From positions 1 through 16,822 of the forward strand of contig JAUIJG010000059.1 in the NCBI GenBank assembly GCA_030431355.1: a DNA stretch of 16,822 nt, written 5' to 3'. The translations under genes were made by a program, and so were the position numbers. Positions 13,466-16,822 of this stretch are shown here, piece by piece (within the stretch, counting starts at the first letter, position 1; the number at the start of each line of letters is the position of its first letter). Below the pieces are notes generated by a model. The model saw only the letters and a program-made list of their open reading frames with translations. It searched no databases and had not been told where the DNA came from. This stretch comes from a bacterium. GTDB taxonomy: Bacteria; Cyanobacteriota; Vampirovibrionia; Obscuribacterales; Obscuribacteraceae.

Positions 13466-16400
13466 CTATCTGGACCAGTTGATACCATCCACAATCAGAT
13501 CGCTCGAATCGTTGGCGCCGGCATTGCGCGCTGCCAGTCTCGCTCTTTCTCCCACATACCAGGCATCCACTTCATGGAATTGCATGTAGTTGTCGTATAG
13601 CTCTTCCCGTCTGAGGTTGATCTGGTTGACCCGTTCCTCGAAGTATCTTCTCAGAACCTGGCGAGCTTCCTGTTCGGTCTCTTTTGTCCAGGCATCATCC
13701 ACACCCCTACCGAAAGCTTTTACTCTGTCCATATATGGTTTCAGGGCATCGGGCACAGGACCCTGGAAAAGGTGCTTCTCAAACTGAGCCGGTTTGGAAG
13801 CCATCTCGGAGAGGATTCTATAGGCGGCACTGGGTTCGGTATCACCAGTCAATTTCTTCAGGTCACGATTGACTACCCGGAAGCTGTTGCCCAGTTCACC
13901 CCATTCTTTGTCCACCGGAGCGTTGTCGCGCAGGGATTGTAATATAGGATAGAGCCTGCCCGCGTCCCTCTGGGATAGTTCCTGACCGTTTCGCAAGGCA
14001 ATCACCTGATTGACATAGTCTTCCGATACGGACCTGCCGGTAAATCCGTTATAGGCTTGCTGAATCTCCTGGGTGCTGGGATTGTCACCCAGGCTGTCGA
14101 TTATGCCCCAGACCGCAATCTTGTTTTGTTCATTGTGGGTCATCTCGTGCAGGGAGCTTCCAATGAGATTGGCTGCTCGATGGTCGCTGAGCAAAGCTTC
14201 GGTCGTCACGGTAATCTGTCCGTCGGAGTAGGTTGCTCCCGCCGAGGCCATCTGGCTCTGCGGCTTGTGACGCAGTTTGACCCGGGGCAAGTTATGGGCG
14301 TCGGCATATCTATCCAGGGCTCCCTGTACTTGCTCGACGCGACCTTCCAGGGCCTGGTTGAAGCTTTGTACCTCTGTCGCGTAGGCATCCCTCGCTTTCA
14401 CATAGGCGTCTAAAGCCGCCAGGCGCTCCGGATCGTCTTTGACAAATTCTCTAAACTTGGCTTCGAAGTCCTGGGATGTGTACTGATTTAGAGGGAATTC
14501 CGAGGTGTCTCTAGCGTTCATGAAGTCCCCGGCAGCTCTTTGATATTGCGCTTGTAGCTCTTCTACGTTTTTCATGGCCGGTCTCAGATCTTCCTGGAAG
14601 CCTTTTACAATCGGCACCATGTCATCCACAAAAGAGTTGACACTGTCATTGGTGGCTAGCGGTGATACCCTTCCTTCCAGGATCTCTTTGATTTGCATTC
14701 TCTCTTCTGTGGTCAGCTTGCGCAGGTCCCTCTCCGGATACCAGAGGCTACCGTCCCCGCCTCTGGCCCCGATAAGCTCGGCATGATCGCCCACAGCTTC
14801 AGCGCCTGACTCGCCAATCCCCTGGAGCCGTAAGCGGGTATTAGGAAACTGACCCGGAAGTGAACCGTCGGTGCGATGCTCCTGACGTAGAAGGTCTGCC
14901 ATGTGAGACCTGATCTCCCGGGCGAACTCATACTGTTGAATCTCTTCTTCGTTGAGACCTTTGTACTTCAACTCACGTTTTCTGGCATCTATCTTGGCTT
15001 GAGCTTCGGGGGTGTTTATCTCCACCTGGGAGCCGTCAAGGCGCTCAATCGAATTGAGACTGTTTAGCTCAGCCATCTCCTCGGGGGTGAGTTTTTCCGG
15101 ATATTTAAGAGGTTTGTTGTAGAAAGGAATCTCCTGGGTGTCAGGATCCAGTCCCTTTGATCTGAGCCAATCATCCATCTGGGCTTTAACACCGGTATCG
15201 GTATCATGGAGGATCTGATTGCGGAATGCCAGGCTCTGGTCCGCCAATCTCTGACCTTCCGGTGTCATTACCTTATAGGCGTCTCTATAGCTCTGGTCTA
15301 TGGAGTCCACGGAGTTCCACACCGTGCCGTCCTGGAACATGGTCTCCGGTCCACGGATGGTGACGATTTTACTGGCACCGCCAAGAGTGGCGTAGTTGTC
15401 TATGCCGTCTCCATCTATGAGGGCACGGGAAATATTGTATTGTGAGAGGAGACGTTCTTGCTCCGCCGCCGGCAGGTTGGCAAAGCCATTGTCAAGCGAG
15501 GGGTTGCGTGGTACCGACCAGCCTTCGATTCCGGCAGCCTGCAGCAATTCTTTTTCCTGGGGAGTGAACATCACTTCGTATGCTCCGTCCGCATTTCTCA
15601 CCACCGGAGCATCGTTGACGTTAGCTATCTTCTCTACATAACTTAGCTCTACTCCAGGCGCTACCTCTCTCTTGACGGTCATGCTCTCCAGGGTCTCAAG
15701 CATCTGTTCGTATTTTTCAGGAGTGATGACTTTGTTTGCCACCTGGGCGTCAAGACCTCTTTTGATCTGACCATGATAGAGAAGGCCCATGAACTCAGGC
15801 GGAGCAATCTGGTGTTCTTTGATTGCCTGGACGATTCTGTCGATGCGCTCTTTCGGGAAACCTTGTCTGGATAGCATTTCGTCTGCCGCGAGAGCTCCTT
15901 CTAGATGGTGAGTAAAGAAGTTTGGATTGGCTCCTTTCGGCGCGGGGAAAGCGAACTTGACCGAGTCCGAATACATGGAAGCGAGCATGGCGTCTTCCAT
16001 CTCGTCTGCGGAGAGATTGTTTGCCCTGGCCGACTCCATCACCTTGCCCAGCTCTCCCTGGGTATGAATCCAGTTCACTTCCGGATCCGGATGCATCCGA
16101 TCTCCCTGTCTGTATGCGGCAAAGTGTTCCCTCACTTCAGAGAGGTTGTGCAGAATTCTCTCTTTCTGAGATTTGGAGAGCGTGGGGTCGTTAATCAAGC
16201 TGTCGTATACACTGGTGGGTTGACCATCGGGACCGATCGCTTTGACTTTGCCGAGGTCCTCTGCCACCTCTTTGATGGAGGCGGCTCGTTCCGTCGGATT
16301 GAGATGCTCGAATTTGTTGATGGCAACTTCACGCATGCCATAAGGTCTTCCGTCCACGTCGCGCAGCATTCTCTCCGCGGCGACCTCTCGGGCTTCTCCC

Positions 16401-16822
16401 GTGAACTTGCTTATCTCAAGATGTTTACCGTCTGCGGTCGCTACAACAGTATTGCCACCATCGGGGGTGAAAGCGATACTTCCGTCCTCGTGGGCTTCCA
16501 GCCTCCCGCGCACTGTCACCGATCCGCCTGGTGCATCAGGGTTTTCGATTGTCCAGGCTCTTCCATCCGGGCTGCTGTATTTGACGCCATCGGCAGTGGT
16601 CAGGTTCTTGAGCTGGCCGTCCAGGGGACCGTCCCCATGGTAGCCTATTTCTATCTTGCCTCTGGCTGTGGGAATCTCTGTTCTACCGTCCAGGGCGTCT
16701 CTAGCTACTCTGCCTTCGGCGGCTTCGAGGATGTCGTCCGCGGCCGCTTCGGGAATGAAGTCATCCGCCATCTGTCCTAACATCGTGTCGGTGGCGCTGT
16801 TGCCGTTCAGAAGATCGTCGGC
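13466..16822 (-). CDS. Giant protein with HD-like and HExxH domains (5' end outside the window)
   Basis: The frame is open through the right edge. The first ATG in the window (16783) has no ribosome site, and the codons before it (ADDLLNGNSATDT) look coding, so the start lies outside. Numbering from that Met (1,105 residues): 1-130 is beta-rich with DG-turn repeats (SSPDGRAW, TPDGG, TADGK). Residues 262-330 look like a degenerate HD domain: YSD at 271-273, where HD would be expected, then HH 292-293 and IKEH with H324. A long, charged helical middle follows. HEMTH at 879-883, followed by NEQ, is a zinc-protease motif similar to HExTHxxQ of DUF4157. The C-terminus has E1071/D1073 in EVDAWYVGE, a possible third ligand. 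No transmembrane segment is visible. The function is unknown; a large effector or surface protein is possible. Confidence 0.7.
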   Translation of the reverse strand, partial: ADDLLNGNSATDTMLGQMADDFIPEAAADDILEAAEGRVARDALDGRTEIPTARGKIEIGYHGDGPLDGQLKNLTTADGVKYSSPDGRAWTIENPDAPGGSVTVRGRLEAHEDGSIAFTPDGGNTVVATADGKHLEISKFTGEAREVAAERMLRDVDGRPYGMREVAINKFEHLNPTERAASIKEVAEDLGKVKAIGPDGQPTSVYDSLINDPTLSKSQKERILHNLSEVREHFAAYRQGDRMHPDPEVNWIHTQGELGKVMESARANNLSADEMEDAMLASMYSDSVKFAFPAPKGANPNFFTHHLEGALAADEMLSRQGFPKERIDRIVQAIKEHQIAPPEFMGLLYHGQIKRGLDAQVANKVITPEKYEQMLETLESMTVKREVAPGVELSYVEKIANVNDAPVVRNADGAYEVMFTPQEKELLQAAGIEGWSVPRNPSLDNGFANLPAAEQERLLSQYNISRALIDGDGIDNYATLGGASKIVTIRGPETMFQDGTVWNSVDSIDQSYRDAYKVMTPEGQRLADQSLAFRNQILHDTDTGVKAQMDDWLRSKGLDPDTQEIPFYNKPLKYPEKLTPEEMAELNSLNSIERLDGSQVEINTPEAQAKIDARKRELKYKGLNEEEIQQYEFAREIRSHMADLLRQEHRTDGSLPGQFPNTRLRLQGIGESGAEAVGDHAELIGARGGDGSLWYPERDLRKLTTEERMQIKEILEGRVSPLATNDSVNSFVDDMVPIVKGFQEDLRPAMKNVEELQAQYQRAAGDFMNARDTSEFPLNQYTSQDFEAKFREFVKDDPERLAALDAYVKARDAYATEVQSFNQALEGRVEQVQGALDRYADAHNLPRVKLRHKPQSQMASAGATYSDGQITVTTEALLSDHRAANLIGSSLHEMTHNEQNKIAVWGIIDSLGDNPSTQEIQQAYNGFTGRSVSEDYVNQVIALRNGQELSQRDAGRLYPILQSLRDNAPVDKEWGELGNSFRVVNRDLKKLTGDTEPSAAYRILSEMASKPAQFEKHLFQGPVPDALKPYMDRVKAFGRGVDDAWTKETEQEARQVLRRYFEERVNQINLRREELYDNYMQFHEVDAWYVGERARLAARNAGANDSSDLIVDGINWSR
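14135..14149 (-). other. HExxH zinc-metallopeptidase motif
   Basis: Codons for His-Glu-Met-Thr-His (H879, E880, H883) lie within the giant protein, preceded by IGSSL and followed by NEQN. The hydrophobic residues before the motif (LIGSSL) fit the active-site helix of a real metallopeptidase. Confidence 0.6.

Noticed and set aside
15905..16780. A 291-codon open frame on the plus strand, antisense to the giant gene
   Set aside because: Its product is rich in Cys, His and Phe with no domain pattern and no ribosome site; the opposite strand is clearly coding. It is a shadow frame.

Overview
The window is bacterial chromosomal DNA of medium GC content. It is densely coded on both strands, uses some TTG start codons, and includes several exported proteins with N-terminal signal peptides (two end in A-x-A sites of the form AAMA). 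I see no mobile element, CRISPR array, rRNA or tRNA. The gene mix (a Gly/Tyr-rich secreted protein, doubled YbjQ-type proteins, a repeat protein resembling MshEN, and a giant multidomain protein) suggests an environmental, poorly sampled lineage. My guess is a non-photosynthetic relative of Cyanobacteria such as Obscuribacterales, but that is an impression and not shown by the sequence.

Left part (1-4445). A partial minus-strand gene runs off the left edge. A 231-bp divergent control region with three operator-like repeats separates it from a LOG-family phosphoribohydrolase on the plus strand. A convergent secreted Gly/Tyr-rich protein follows on the minus strand. Next comes a compact minus-strand operon of a 134-aa unknown protein, a 341-aa and a 273-aa protein. 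The last two each contain two tandem YbjQ/PF01906-like units. The operon has its own candidate promoter just after a strong hairpin that probably closes the upstream transporter operon.

Middle part (4446-8972). A minus-strand ABC exporter operon (ATPase and ABC-2 permease, coupled by an ATGA overlap) lies behind a leader of about 340 nt. The leader carries a good sigma70-like promoter with a 19-bp palindrome between -35 and -10, two overlapping tiny ORFs, several hairpins and a terminator-like structure just before the ATPase start. This looks like an attenuator or riboswitch that I cannot assign to a known class. On the plus strand, a 418-aa protein built from at least four repeats resembling the MshEN/GspE-N fold is coupled by ATGA to an exported esterase/lipase. 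The esterase is broken in this sequence by one extra T in a T6 run.

Right part (8973-16822). An MFS exporter of Bcr/CflA type converges on a minus-strand pair, a PepSY-domain secreted protein and a SAM-dependent methyltransferase; the two tails overlap by 8 bp. A divergent plus-strand S33 prolyl aminopeptidase follows. It converges on a very large minus-strand protein (more than 1,118 aa, open at the right edge) with a degenerate HD-like domain and a C-terminal HExxH metallopeptidase motif.

The features most worth following are the ABC-transporter leader RNA, the stand-alone MshEN-like repeat protein, the doubled YbjQ operon and the giant HD/HExxH protein. The sequence does not show that these form one system.
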